A DNA stretch of 64,000 bases from Candidatus Jordarchaeales archaeon (lineage in GTDB: Archaea > Asgardarchaeota > Jordiarchaeia > Jordiarchaeales > Freyrarchaeaceae). A program made the position numbers and the translations under genes. The DNA is taken from contig JAWAHN010000002.1 in the NCBI GenBank assembly GCA_038889235.1, positions 138,356 to 202,355 of the forward strand. Reading direction: 5' to 3'. The notes below the pieces were generated by a model. The model ran no database searches. It saw only the letters and a list, made by a program, of their open reading frames with translations, and was not told the origin of the DNA. This document shows positions 34,421 through 43,670 of this stretch, piece after piece. Every line of letters begins with the position of its first letter. Position 1 is the first letter of the stretch.

Positions 34421-34951
34421 TTGAGCCAGGCAAAATACATTTTTAAAATAGTTGTCGTGGGGGATGGTGCGGTAGGAAAAACCAGTCTAATTAAGCGTTA
34501 TACTGAGGAGTCCTTTCAATCGGATTACATAATGACCATTGGAGCAAATTTTGCTGTTAAGAACGTTGAAGTTGATGGAATCTTAATAAAGCTTCAAATA
34601 TGGGACTTGGCTGGGCAGCCTCACTTTAAGGAGGTGCGCTCCTCATTCTATAAAGGAGCTGTAGGAGTCATGTATGTCTTTGACGTTTGCCGCCCAGAAA
34701 GTTGTGTTAACCTGTTAAACTGGAAAGAGGAACTCGTAAAGGTGTGCGGAGAGGTTCCAGGCGTCCTCCTTGCTAACAAAATAGATTTAGAAGAGCATCG
34801 GAAAGTCACTGTTGATATGGGAAAAGAGCTCGCCGCACGTCTTGGCGGGATCCCCTACTTTGAAACAAGCGCCCTAACAGGTGCTGGAGTGAGGGAAGCC
34901 TTCCAAAAAATTGCGGAACTCGCATACGAAGCGGTGACGAAGAAGAAATGA
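34421..34951 (+). CDS. Ras/Rab-like small GTPase
   Basis: A 176-residue single-domain GTPase. All five G motifs are clear: GDGAVGKTS (G1), the threonine in IMTIGANF (G2), WDLAGQ (G3), NKID (G4) and ETSAL (G5). This resembles eukaryotic Rab/Ras and archaeal Rup-type proteins more than bacterial MglA. No C-terminal prenylation cysteine is present; the tail is basic (KKK). TTG 34421 has GGTG 6 nt upstream; GTG 34412 overlaps that site. No obvious partner is adjacent. Confidence 0.88.
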   Translation: MSQAKYIFKIVVVGDGAVGKTSLIKRYTEESFQSDYIMTIGANFAVKNVEVDGILIKLQIWDLAGQPHFKEVRSSFYKGAVGVMYVFDVCRPESCVNLLNWKEELVKVCGEVPGVLLANKIDLEEHRKVTVDMGKELAARLGGIPYFETSALTGAGVREAFQKIAELAYEAVTKKK

Positions 34952-34971
34952 TGTTAAAAATTTGCCTCCTC

Positions 34972-36153
34972 TTAGGATGAATGCTTCTTCATTTTCTCAA
35001 CGACGTCTCTCAAGTCGTCTAAGAACTCTAAGACATGCCTTTTCTTCACGTGCGGCATCACGACCACTCTTAAAAACTCTGGGAATTTTCCCAGAGCCCA
35101 ACCCCTTTTCCTTAACTCTATGTCTAGGTCGCATACGTCGATAACCTGCGACAAAACGCCCACTATGTTCATTGTGGGTTTCACCGGAATCTTCAATCCG
35201 TCTATTTCTTCAATCCCCTGCTCCAGCAGTTTTGTGTTTTTCATGCACCTCGTAACTATTTTCACGTAACCCTCAATCCCCAAATGTTTAAGTAAAGCCC
35301 ATGTTGCAATGACGGCTGCCCCTGAACGTGTTCCCAACAATATCGGATGATTGTATTTTCCCCCTGCTAGGTATGGTATTTCAAAACTATTTTCGTTGAA
35401 AAGTCTTTCATCCCGAAGCAGTAGACCTCCTGCAGGTATGGGAGCCATTCCCATTTTGTGCGGATCCACAGTCATCGAACAAACTCCTTCATTTCTGAAG
35501 TCGTAGCTTGGAACTCTGAAGCCTGCTCTCTCCAAGAAGGGTAAAACAAACCCACCGAACGCTGCGTCGACGTGCAGGTATATTCCCTTGTCCTCAGCTA
35601 TGTCGGAAAGAGCGTCTATCGGGTCGACTACACCTAGAGCGGTTGTCCCGGCTATGCCAACTAAGGCAAATGTGTCTTTTGTTATTTTATCTTGCACGTC
35701 ATCGACGTCAACACGGTATTCCTCGTCAAGTCTAGCTTTAATCAGTTTTAAGTCAAGCAAGTCTGCCGCTTTTTCAAAGGACGCGTGAGCTGACTCTGGA
35801 ACTATAATTGTCCTGCCACTCTTACCCTCTCTTCGTGAAATATTTCTGGCTATTCGAATCGCGGATATATTGGCTTCCGTTCCTCCACTTGTTATTATTC
35901 CCGCGGCATCGGGATTTCCTAGAAGCTCTCCTAACATGCCGATAACTTCTTTTTCCAGCTGAAAGGTTGCAGGGAAAAGCCCTGGGTCGCCCAGATTTTT
36001 CTCGATGTACTTGAAAAATATTTTCCTTGCTAGCGGATGCGGGGAAGTACACATGCTTCCCAATATTCTTCCGGAACGGTAATTCATATCCGATGCTAAT
36101 CTTTCCTCTAGTTCTCTTAAAACCTCCTTGGCGCTTATCCCTTTCAGTTCCAT
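34972..36153 (-). CDS. mfnA: Tyrosine/aspartate decarboxylase (MfnA family)
   Basis: A 393-residue PLP enzyme. The cofactor lysine is in TVDPHKMGMAPIPAGG, and HVDAAFGGF carries the PLP aspartate. Archaeal MfnA-type enzymes decarboxylate tyrosine (methanofuran) or aspartate to beta-alanine (coenzyme A). Because ketopantoate reductase lies 6 nt upstream and further CoA genes follow, the aspartate role is more likely here. It is convergent with the GTPase gene. Confidence 0.88.
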   Translation of the reverse strand: MELKGISAKEVLRELEERLASDMNYRSGRILGSMCTSPHPLARKIFFKYIEKNLGDPGLFPATFQLEKEVIGMLGELLGNPDAAGIITSGGTEANISAIRIARNISRREGKSGRTIIVPESAHASFEKAADLLDLKLIKARLDEEYRVDVDDVQDKITKDTFALVGIAGTTALGVVDPIDALSDIAEDKGIYLHVDAAFGGFVLPFLERAGFRVPSYDFRNEGVCSMTVDPHKMGMAPIPAGGLLLRDERLFNENSFEIPYLAGGKYNHPILLGTRSGAAVIATWALLKHLGIEGYVKIVTRCMKNTKLLEQGIEEIDGLKIPVKPTMNIVGVLSQVIDVCDLDIELRKRGWALGKFPEFLRVVVMPHVKKRHVLEFLDDLRDVVEKMKKHSS

Positions 36154-36159
36154 CGGCTA

Positions 36160-37080
36160 TCACGCCTTTCTCGCAAACTTCGCTTCTAACGTTTTAACTA
36201 TCGCGGTAACTGTAAAGTTTATCGGTGTTTTCACTCCATATTTTTCCCCATAAACTACTATCGCACCATTTATGTAGTCTATCTCTGTTCTCTTTCCTTT
36301 CTCCAGATCCTGAAGCATGGAGTTTTTGTTCCTAGCAGTCATTCTTGCAATCTTAACTGCTTTTTCGAAAGGTTTCTCCAAGAAGCGAATGCCGTGTTTA
36401 GTCGCAACCTCTTCTCCTTCAGAGATTATTTTTTTCATAACTTCTAAAAGAAGCTTGTTTTCAACTATTTCTCCGTTCCTAAGGCCAGTTATAGCCCCAA
36501 GGGGATTTATCCCGGCGTTAACGAGCACCTTTCCCCAAACTTCCCTTTCGATGTTGTTTGTAAACGCGGCGTTAAAACCCGCCATTCTAAGGAGCTCAAC
36601 AACTTTCTCTGCTCCTTCAGGGGGCGGGCCGAATGGTGGCCCTATGAAGCTTTCTCCTCTCCCAGTGTGTCTCACAACTCCCGGCTCTATGAGTTGAGCC
36701 CCCTCAGAAGTTATCCCTCGCAAGATGTTTTTCTCCCCTAAAACCTCAGCCGCCTCTTTCTCTGTGCCTAAACCATTTTGCATGCAAACAACTATGCTGT
36801 CTTTCCTCATCAAATGTTTAGCATCTGCAGCGGCGTTTTTAGTGTCATAGGCTTTAACGGTCAGAAAAACCACGTCCACTTTACCAACATCTAAAACATT
36901 GGTGAATGCTTCAACTTTAACCGTAAATGTTTCCCTTTCTCCCTCTATCCGCAACCCATTGTTTCTTATCGCTTTCACGTGTTTTTCTCGACCAATTAAT
37001 ACTACGTCTACGCCGGACTTTGCCAGCATTCCTCCGAAAAGGCTCCCTATAGCTCCTGCGCCTAGAACGGCGATTTTCAA
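36160..37080 (-). CDS. panE: 2-dehydropantoate (ketopantoate) reductase
   Basis: A 306-residue NADPH-dependent reductase producing pantoate. The Rossmann motif VLGAGAIGSLFGGMLAKSG starts the protein, and KVLVNAGINPLGAITGLRNGE contains the catalytic lysine and substrate residues. The start is TTG with GATGTGAT just upstream. Other coenzyme A genes flank it on the same strand. Confidence 0.92.
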   Translation of the reverse strand: MKIAVLGAGAIGSLFGGMLAKSGVDVVLIGREKHVKAIRNNGLRIEGERETFTVKVEAFTNVLDVGKVDVVFLTVKAYDTKNAAADAKHLMRKDSIVVCMQNGLGTEKEAAEVLGEKNILRGITSEGAQLIEPGVVRHTGRGESFIGPPFGPPPEGAEKVVELLRMAGFNAAFTNNIEREVWGKVLVNAGINPLGAITGLRNGEIVENKLLLEVMKKIISEGEEVATKHGIRFLEKPFEKAVKIARMTARNKNSMLQDLEKGKRTEIDYINGAIVVYGEKYGVKTPINFTVTAIVKTLEAKFARKA

Positions 37081-37148
37081 ATCACATCCCCAAAGGGGGA
37101 GAAGGGCGTTTCTCTAAAATATTTAACCACTTTGGCCAAAGTTTTAGG

Positions 37149-37958
37149 CTAGTCTGGATTTTCCAAGTACACTTCCGTAGACTCGGGTATTGTTCCCCCG
37201 GACTCCGCTATTGCTGTTAGTCTATCCCTTATTATCTTCAATACTTCCGCCAAAACTTTTCTGTTGTCGTATTCTTTCAGAATTTTTTCCAGTTGCTCTC
37301 TTGAGAGCTTTTTAAGTCTTCTTACCTCATTCACCAACAATGGCATGCATCTGACTATATTGTCGACTATTGTTATGTTTGCGTATTGTGCCGTCCTGCT
37401 GAGTGGGTTTAAATCTATTGCGATAACTGTTTTCCCCAGTCTTCTAAGTGCTTGCGTTCTGTCGCCATCCTCTATTGGGACCAAAACCACGTCTGCTATT
37501 AGTATACCTCTTCTGTCGACCACTCTTCTAACGCTTGATATTTCGGGAATTTCCCCATCAGCGGTTTCACCTACACCCAGAACTTCTTTTGCTCCTGCCT
37601 CTTCAAGAACCCTCTTTATAGCGTTAAGCCTTTCCGGGCTCCTGTAAAAAAGGTTTACCTCTATTTTTGCGTTGACTTCTTCAGCAAGTTCTACGACTTC
37701 TCTCGGGGAAAGGGCTGCCAGGTTGCCGTTAACGCTTATCACGGGGTATTTTGCTAATAGTAGTGCTGCTGCCGCGGCGCGTATTGCTTCCATGGCTGGG
37801 GGTTGTGTTTTCTCACCGAGTAAGTAGTCGAAAGCCTCTCCCCTGCCATGGGCTATTAGGCCTGCTTTAGCTACTATATTGTTTTCCATACCGTGTATGA
37901 TTTTGTGCCTTATTCTTAGGGATTCGGCTCTGGGGTGTCCTGGGGGTATTTCATCCAT
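37149..37958 (-). CDS. 4-phosphopantoate--beta-alanine ligase (phosphopantothenate synthetase)
   Basis: A 269-residue archaeal enzyme (DUF137/PPS) that condenses phosphopantoate with beta-alanine, replacing bacterial PanC. The N-terminal [33 protein letters not shown] and [10 protein letters not shown] are characteristic. The pantoate kinase gene lies about 25 nt upstream on the same strand, giving the paired archaeal PoK-PPS module. GGAG lies before the ATG. Confidence 0.93.
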   Translation of the reverse strand: MDEIPPGHPRAESLRIRHKIIHGMENNIVAKAGLIAHGRGEAFDYLLGEKTQPPAMEAIRAAAAALLLAKYPVISVNGNLAALSPREVVELAEEVNAKIEVNLFYRSPERLNAIKRVLEEAGAKEVLGVGETADGEIPEISSVRRVVDRRGILIADVVLVPIEDGDRTQALRRLGKTVIAIDLNPLSRTAQYANITIVDNIVRCMPLLVNEVRRLKKLSREQLEKILKEYDNRKVLAEVLKIIRDRLTAIAESGGTIPESTEVYLENPD

Positions 37959-37982
37959 GTTCTCCTTTCCCCTTTTTTTAAT

Positions 37983-38924
37983 TTATAGCAGTCTTGCTCC
38001 CCTAAAATCAATCTTGCATATTTCAACAAAACCTTTGGGCATACATTCCTTGATTATTTTGTAAGCTTTTTTTGCATATTTACGGGTGGTGACGCAGAAA
38101 ACGCTTTCTCCGAGCATTATCATGCCGCAGTATTTGAATCCAGCTTTTTCAAGTTCAGAAACGGTTTCTTCCACTTTCTTTGTTGCTAATCCCGAACTTG
38201 CTGTGAACTCTTTCGCGAGTAACGCCATTTTCTCTACAGTGGCGTCTTTGAGCAGCTCGTCCACTAACTTTTCTCCCGCTTCATTTATTTTCTCTCTTTT
38301 ACCCTTATGCGAGATTACACTTTTCGTCTCTATTCCTCCTGTTGAACCACAGACTACGACATAGTTTTCCGGGACCGGTATATTATCCACGACACCGTAT
38401 CCTGGCGCCCCCTCCTTAACCCTTATTTCGACTCCGCCGATGTTTTGTGCCGTAACGTCTCCCAACCCGGTGAGATTCTCGATCTCCACTAAGTGCGCTA
38501 TTTGGCCCACTCTATTTTTTGTTAAACCGAGTTTTAGTGCGTCATTAAGTGCGAGAGCTGTACTGAAAGCAGCAGCACCGCTGGAACCAAAACCCGCATA
38601 TACGGGAACTTCGACGCTTTGCATTATAGTGACAGCGTAATTTTGCGAGTATTTCTCATTTGCTAGTCTTATCATTTTTTCTGCAGCGCTTCTAGTAACT
38701 TTTGGGTCCTCTATATGGGGTTCAACAAGTATCTTAACAGAGTTTTCTTCGGCAACCTCAACTTTAACCGTCGAGATAACTCCTCTGTCTAGGCACATGC
38801 CAGCTCCTCTAGAGCCTTTTTCTAACGGGTTTTTTGCTTCGTCGCGTATCTGAAAAAAGCATGTGATATGTGCCGGACAGAACGCCTTTGAAGTAGTCGT
38901 CAACTTGAGAACCTTCCCTTCCAT
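37983..38924 (-). CDS. Pantoate kinase
   Basis: A 313-residue GHMP-family kinase (PoK) that phosphorylates pantoate. The ATP loop VYAGFGSSGAAAFSTALAL is clear, and the N-terminal CPAHITCFFQI fits the family. ATG 38924 is used; a GTG directly before it is also possible. A TATA-like element at 38954-38963 places transcription initiation near 38930, so the message is nearly leaderless. Confidence 0.9.
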   Translation of the reverse strand: MEGKVLKLTTTSKAFCPAHITCFFQIRDEAKNPLEKGSRGAGMCLDRGVISTVKVEVAEENSVKILVEPHIEDPKVTRSAAEKMIRLANEKYSQNYAVTIMQSVEVPVYAGFGSSGAAAFSTALALNDALKLGLTKNRVGQIAHLVEIENLTGLGDVTAQNIGGVEIRVKEGAPGYGVVDNIPVPENYVVVCGSTGGIETKSVISHKGKREKINEAGEKLVDELLKDATVEKMALLAKEFTASSGLATKKVEETVSELEKAGFKYCGMIMLGESVFCVTTRKYAKKAYKIIKECMPKGFVEICKIDFRGARLL

Positions 38925-38953
38925 CACTCTTCAGCTAAAAATGCGCCACGTAA

Positions 38954-38963
38954 AAATATAAAA
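38954..38963 (-). promoter_or_regulatory. TATA-like box for the pantoate kinase operon
   Basis: The minus strand reads TTTTATATTT about 30 nt before the pantoate kinase start. It lies in the 190-nt interval shared with the divergent TFB gene. Confidence 0.45.
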
Positions 38964-39140
38964 GATTTTTTTCCGAGAATTATCATTTCACATTCACTTT
39001 GAACACATCCCCCCATCAAAAGCTTCCTTTTAAGGGAATATAAAACCTCATTCATCGTACAACTATGTTTCTTTAATCTCATCCTTCTATCTCGAAAAAG
39101 AATAACTTTCGTTACTGTGCCTTCGCTAAGGGTGTTGTGG

Positions 39141-40118
39141 ATGCTTAATTTGAAATGCCAGGAGTGTGGGGCAGACGCCGTAATGTGTGAGAGCCACTAT
39201 GTTTGTCCAAACTGCGGTTTAGTTATCGAGCAACTCTTGGTTCCCCCTCTCTATCACGTTTCCTCAGATGAACCTATCAGGGGTGCATGGGTCTACCCCG
39301 AAACTCAAACAGGAAGCTACATTGACTACAAAGACGCCTTCACGTTTAAAGATCTAAAAGGAAACGTGTTACCTCCTCGCAGCCAGAGCATTTACAAGAG
39401 ACTAAAACTTAAAGCACTTCACGATAAAGTAAGAGTTCTTTCAGCAACACATTACAGGGCGCTTTATGCGCTTAAACGCGTAACAGAGAACCTTGGACTT
39501 CCAGTCATCGTAAGGGAACGTGCCGCGAAGATTTACCGCAGAATAGTTCGTGACACAAAAGTCAGCAATAATATTCTCCTTGTTGCCGCCTGTCTTCTTC
39601 ATGCTGTGAGAGAGCAGAAAAACTGTGCCCTTGTAACTTTAACTGAGATCACCGAGGCGTTTACCTCGCTTGGCTATAGAGTAACCCCGAAAAAACTACT
39701 GCGCGCGTCGTTCATAGTTCGAAAAATTGTAGGTGCGCATCAGAGATTACGTAGGAGCGAAGAATACCTTCCTAGAGCGATAAATACTCTGCTAGAGTCA
39801 GAAAGTGTCCTCCATAAATTGAAAGAAAAAAGACTAAATGTCACAGAGTACAAGGCGCAATTAACCAGTTTCTGCTCAAAGATTCTCTCTGAAGTGAAAG
39901 TTAATGAAAGAGGCGGAAGACGGCCGTACACTTTCCTAGCAGCAGTAATCTACTGCGCCGATAAACTTCTGGCGCTAAAGAGGGGTCACCCCCCTATTCT
40001 GACACAAAAATTGGTTGCAGAAATTTTGGGTGTAGCGGAATACAGCCTAAGAGACCACTACAATACTATCTTAAAACCAAGGTACGTTGTTAATACAACA
40101 TTAATAAGACAATTATAG
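39141..40118 (+). CDS. Divergent transcription initiation factor B (TFB) paralogue
   Basis: About 325 residues. An N-terminal zinc ribbon (CQECGADAVMC then CPNCGLV) is followed by two cyclin-like repeats; VTENLGLPVIVRERAAKIYRRIV and the second repeat near AILGVAEYSLRDHY are recognisable. The B-reader/linker region and the first repeat are less conserved than in housekeeping TFB, and the spacing between repeats is longer. ATG 39141 has GGGTG 7 nt upstream. It may be a specialised factor; the main TFB is probably elsewhere. Confidence 0.8.
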   Translation: MLNLKCQECGADAVMCESHYVCPNCGLVIEQLLVPPLYHVSSDEPIRGAWVYPETQTGSYIDYKDAFTFKDLKGNVLPPRSQSIYKRLKLKALHDKVRVLSATHYRALYALKRVTENLGLPVIVRERAAKIYRRIVRDTKVSNNILLVAACLLHAVREQKNCALVTLTEITEAFTSLGYRVTPKKLLRASFIVRKIVGAHQRLRRSEEYLPRAINTLLESESVLHKLKEKRLNVTEYKAQLTSFCSKILSEVKVNERGGRRPYTFLAAVIYCADKLLALKRGHPPILTQKLVAEILGVAEYSLRDHYNTILKPRYVVNTTLIRQL

Positions 40119-40182
40119 AATACCACCTATTACCTATATATTTTATTTTTTCTTTAAACATTACTTCTTTTATGGTTTAAAA

Positions 40183-40192
40183 GTTTAAATAT
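40183..40192 (+). promoter_or_regulatory. TATA-like box for coaBC
   Basis: GTTTAAATAT lies about 60 nt before the TTG start of coaBC at 40252, in an AT-rich interval after the TFB gene. Confidence 0.4.
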
Positions 40193-40251
40193 GCTTGCAT
40201 GGGTACTAAAATACTTGAACTGTTAACTAACGTTACCTTGGGGTAATATTA

Positions 40252-41550
40252 TTGATTTCTGAACATACGTCGAAGCAAATCATCGGAACTAAGAGTCAAA
40301 TTCTTAAGGGAAAAAAGATTGCTCTTTGTATAACAGGAAGTGTAGCCGCAGTTGAGTGTCCAATAATCGCTAGAGAACTAATGAGACACGGCGCTGAAGT
40401 ATACGCGGTGATGACGCCTGCCGCTACCAAGTTGATTTCCCCTGCTTTGATGGAGTGGGCCACAGGAAACCCTGTTGTAACTGAGCTAACTGGGATGGTG
40501 GAGCACATTTCTCTAGCTGGAGAACATCCAAATGCCGTCTCCCTTGTTCTAGTTGCCCCCGCTACAGCAAACACCATAAGCAAGATAGCTTATGGCATTG
40601 ATGACACTCCCGTGACGACTGTTGTTACAACAGCGATAGGTGCAAGAATTCCAGTAGTAGTTGTGCCAGCTATGCACGAGTCCATGTACCGCCACCCGAT
40701 AATACTGGAAAACTTAAAGCGCCTGGAAAGGTACGGGATAGAAGTCATAGGACCTCGTTTCGAAGAAGGAAAAGCGAAAATGGCCCACATAAACACCATA
40801 ATTGCGCGAGTCATAGAGATCCTTACACAGAAGAAAGATATGAAAGGATTGAAGGTCCTAATTACAGGAGGTCCCACAAGGGAGTATATTGACGCAGTAA
40901 GGTACATTAGCAATCCAAGCAGCGGCAGAATGGGTGTAGCGCTAGCCGAGGAGGCCTTCTCTAGAGGCGCGGAAGTGACCCTCATATATGGGCCTGGAAC
41001 GGTCGAACCCCCCAGCAATATTAAAGTTATTAGAGTTGAGACAACAAAAGAGATGCTGGATGCCTCCCTCTCGGAAATAAGCGAGAAATGCTATGACATA
41101 ATAATATGCGCTGCAGCAGTTGCAGATTACGCCCCAAAAAACAGGGTGAACGAAAAGATCCCATCTGGAAAAGAAAGTTTAGAAATCTCCCTTGTACCAT
41201 TACCAAAAGTGATTGACGCTATAAGGGTCGCTGCACCGAAAGCATTCCTAGTTGGCTTCAAAGCGGAATATGGAGTTTCGAAAGAAGAGCTAATTTCGAG
41301 GGCTATGAAGAAACTTAAAAACGCAAACTTAGACATGATTGTCGCCAACGACGTATCTAAACCAAACGCAGGCTTTTTTGCAGAGTCAAACGAAGTTTAT
41401 GTGATAGACAAGGAAGGAAACGTCCACCATATCCCACTTGCCCATAAAAGGGTTGTAGCATCAAAGATCCTAGATCTAATCCTCGAAAAACTCTGGGAGA
41501 ACAGAGGAAGAACACTCCCCGAAGAAGAACTAATTAAATCAAGCACATGA
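40252..41550 (+). CDS. coaBC: Bifunctional phosphopantothenoylcysteine decarboxylase / phosphopantothenate--cysteine ligase
   Basis: Two steps of coenzyme A synthesis in one 432-residue protein. The flavin-dependent CoaC domain (about 20-190) has ITGSVAAVECPIIAREL, the catalytic-histidine region VEHISLAGEHP, and PAMHESMY. The CoaB domain (about 198-415) has TGGPTREYIDAVRYISNPSS and AAAVADYAPK. The start is TTG with GGGGT upstream. It completes a local CoA set with mfnA, panE, PPS and PoK. Confidence 0.95.
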   Translation: MISEHTSKQIIGTKSQILKGKKIALCITGSVAAVECPIIARELMRHGAEVYAVMTPAATKLISPALMEWATGNPVVTELTGMVEHISLAGEHPNAVSLVLVAPATANTISKIAYGIDDTPVTTVVTTAIGARIPVVVVPAMHESMYRHPIILENLKRLERYGIEVIGPRFEEGKAKMAHINTIIARVIEILTQKKDMKGLKVLITGGPTREYIDAVRYISNPSSGRMGVALAEEAFSRGAEVTLIYGPGTVEPPSNIKVIRVETTKEMLDASLSEISEKCYDIIICAAAVADYAPKNRVNEKIPSGKESLEISLVPLPKVIDAIRVAAPKAFLVGFKAEYGVSKEELISRAMKKLKNANLDMIVANDVSKPNAGFFAESNEVYVIDKEGNVHHIPLAHKRVVASKILDLILEKLWENRGRTLPEEELIKSST

Positions 41551-41574
41551 ACTGTTTCGAGAAGAAACCCCTCT

Positions 41575-41847
41575 TCACTTCTTGGCGGCATCAGTTACCA
41601 CCTTAACAATATCTTCCACGTTAATGCCCACTAAAACAATTCCCCTCTCGCTGAGAAACCGCTTAATAACATCCTCCACCGCGTGAATAGCTACCCCCCT
41701 CAAAGCTTCTTCCAATACTTCAAGCTCTTCTTCGGGGTGGAAGTAAAAGTCGCCTGTTATCTTCGCACGCCTTATTACTCCCCCCTCCAATTCCACCTCC
41801 GCCTCTATCATTTTACCTCCAGGAACTTTCAGCCTCGAACTTCCCAA
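41575..41847 (-). CDS. Lipoate--protein ligase accessory subunit (LplB-like)
   Basis: A 90-residue protein corresponding to the C-terminal domain of lipoate-protein ligase A. Archaea encode it separately, and it is needed to activate lipoate. GGKMIEAEVELEGGVI and ITGDFYFHPEEELEVLEEAL match that domain. The start is TTG with GGAGG 8 nt upstream. The catalytic LplA is not in this window. Confidence 0.8.
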   Translation of the reverse strand: MGSSRLKVPGGKMIEAEVELEGGVIRRAKITGDFYFHPEEELEVLEEALRGVAIHAVEDVIKRFLSERGIVLVGINVEDIVKVVTDAAKK

Positions 41848-41859
41848 TCGCCCACCCTC

Positions 41860-42780
41860 CTATGCCACTTTTAACTGTACCAAGTCTCCTTCTCCAAATT
41901 TAACAGTCGTATTCTTATATGGAACCAATTTAACCATAGCTTTTTCGCTAAGACTTAGAAAGGCTGAAATCCCCTTCAAAGGTAACCCCTCGCACTCCAA
42001 AGAAACATCTCTTACTACGATTTTAACTCCATTACGCGCAAAGCCACACACCCATCCTATAACCGTTCCACCTAACATAACGTTTCCCCCTGCTCCTATG
42101 CTCTCTCCTCCAGCAAGTATGACGCCCCCTCTTCTATAGTAAGGGAGACCGCAGTCTAGTATTCCGAATCTCTCTCCAACCTTCACCCCCAACCCTTTCA
42201 CTCTTCCAAAACTTGCAGTACAACGATCATCGACATAAGCCAAGATGTATGTATCATTAATATCAATCACCTCTAGGAAAACGTTTTCCTCCTCTCTTCC
42301 CCCCTTGACTTCTCCATTAATGTTCAGAACTATCGGTAAAAATCCCTTAGCCCTAAAAACATAATCGGGATATTTCACCTCTATGTGGGCGTGCAAGCTC
42401 GTCCACGGGTCGAAAAAGCCGCTTCTTAATGGCTCCCCTACAAGATCCCCCACATTTAATTGATCCCCCTCTTCAACAAACGGTTTGACATGAAGTACTC
42501 TAACGATCAGGCTCGGGTTCTCCTCACTTCTAATGAGGATCACGTAGTCAAACTCGCTGTGTGGAAACCTCCTTAACGCAGCTGCCTTAATTCTTCTAAC
42601 GCCGACGACTTGCCCTGGCGTTAAACAGTAGAAAACGTGTTTATCCCCCAAAAGGTAGGCGTCTAATGCCCCCTCATAAGCGTGAGCATAATAAGGACTG
42701 TTAAATAGAGAAAAGTAATCAACATTAAACCTGTAGATCCTTATACCATCGCACGAAGCGACGAACTCTAAATTGCTCAT
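41860..42780 (-). CDS. Uncharacterised protein with an M23-peptidase-like segment
   Basis: A 306-residue protein I cannot name. The middle part, FVEEGDQLNVGDLVGEPLRS followed by WTSLHAHIEV, resembles the beta-sheet core of lysostaphin-type (M23) or lipoyl/biotinyl-like folds, where HxH binds zinc. The other conserved M23 histidine is not evident, so peptidase activity is doubtful. No signal peptide is seen. It lies just upstream of the LplB-like gene on the same strand, so the lipoyl-like resemblance is of interest. Confidence 0.55.
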   Translation of the reverse strand: MSNLEFVASCDGIRIYRFNVDYFSLFNSPYYAHAYEGALDAYLLGDKHVFYCLTPGQVVGVRRIKAAALRRFPHSEFDYVILIRSEENPSLIVRVLHVKPFVEEGDQLNVGDLVGEPLRSGFFDPWTSLHAHIEVKYPDYVFRAKGFLPIVLNINGEVKGGREEENVFLEVIDINDTYILAYVDDRCTASFGRVKGLGVKVGERFGILDCGLPYYRRGGVILAGGESIGAGGNVMLGGTVIGWVCGFARNGVKIVVRDVSLECEGLPLKGISAFLSLSEKAMVKLVPYKNTTVKFGEGDLVQLKVA

Positions 42781-42862
42781 TTCAGCTCACCTCAGAACAA
42801 CTAATTTAAAGATCAAACGACACTTTTTCTTATTAGTTTCTCAGCGCCTTGGAGGGCAACTA

Positions 42863-43660
42863 ATGCACTATGACGCTGACTTCGAAAAAGAATTAGAGCG
42901 CCGCTTAGAACCATTAAGGAACCTAAAGAATTACGAAGCATGGCTTTCATGGTTTAAAAACGCTGAGAAGAGAGCCGAAGTTTACATATTGAAGATGAAG
43001 CCCTTCCTAAAACAAATTTCAGGATTGACAGTTCTCGACGTAGGTTGCGGGATTGGAGGAGCGTGCCTAGCACTCGCAAACCTCGCTAATCTAGTCGTCG
43101 GAATAGAGATAAACCCTCTCGCCATACCCCTTGCGAAGCTAAAAGCTAAAAAAGCGGTCAAGGGCGCAATCGACTTCATTTTAGCAAGCGGGTTAAACAT
43201 GCCCTTTAGACGAGGAAGCTTCAACCTAGTTATATGCAATGACGTCCTCGAGCACGTCGACGACAAAGACAAACTTCTGAAAGAAATAAATTCGGTCCTT
43301 GCAAAAAACGGCCACCTCTTTTTAACAACACCAAACAAACTCTACCCAGTAGAACCGCACACCGGAATGTTTGGGTTAACCCTTCTACCCAGAAGGATAG
43401 CTAACAAAATTGCCTCATTGAAGTTCAAAATGAACGCCGACCTTCCATCACTTGTAACATACAAGGAACTTGTCAAACTGCTCACAAAAAACAGTTTTTC
43501 ACATTTAATCAACCATCCAGACTGGTTGCTTTACGAAAACACACCACTGCTCAGAGGCTTGACCCGCGTTGCAAAAATAAGACCCTTCCTCTGGTTTTTA
43601 ACTTTATTCTCCCCCCTCTTCACCGTGCTTGCAAAAAAATGGTCAAGTAGTTCAAGTTAA
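42863..43660 (+). CDS. SAM-dependent methyltransferase
   Basis: A 265-residue class I methyltransferase. SAM motif I, VLDVGCGIGGACLALA, the acidic VVGIEINPLA and motif IV VICNDVLEHVDD are clear. The C-terminal hydrophobic stretch (PFLWFLTLFSPLFTVLA) could associate with the membrane, which suggests a lipid or small-molecule substrate. ATG 42863 is chosen because GGAGG lies 7 nt upstream. The substrate is unknown. Confidence 0.85.
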   Translation: MHYDADFEKELERRLEPLRNLKNYEAWLSWFKNAEKRAEVYILKMKPFLKQISGLTVLDVGCGIGGACLALANLANLVVGIEINPLAIPLAKLKAKKAVKGAIDFILASGLNMPFRRGSFNLVICNDVLEHVDDKDKLLKEINSVLAKNGHLFLTTPNKLYPVEPHTGMFGLTLLPRRIANKIASLKFKMNADLPSLVTYKELVKLLTKNSFSHLINHPDWLLYENTPLLRGLTRVAKIRPFLWFLTLFSPLFTVLAKKWSSSSS

Positions 43661-43670
43661 CTCACGCCAC

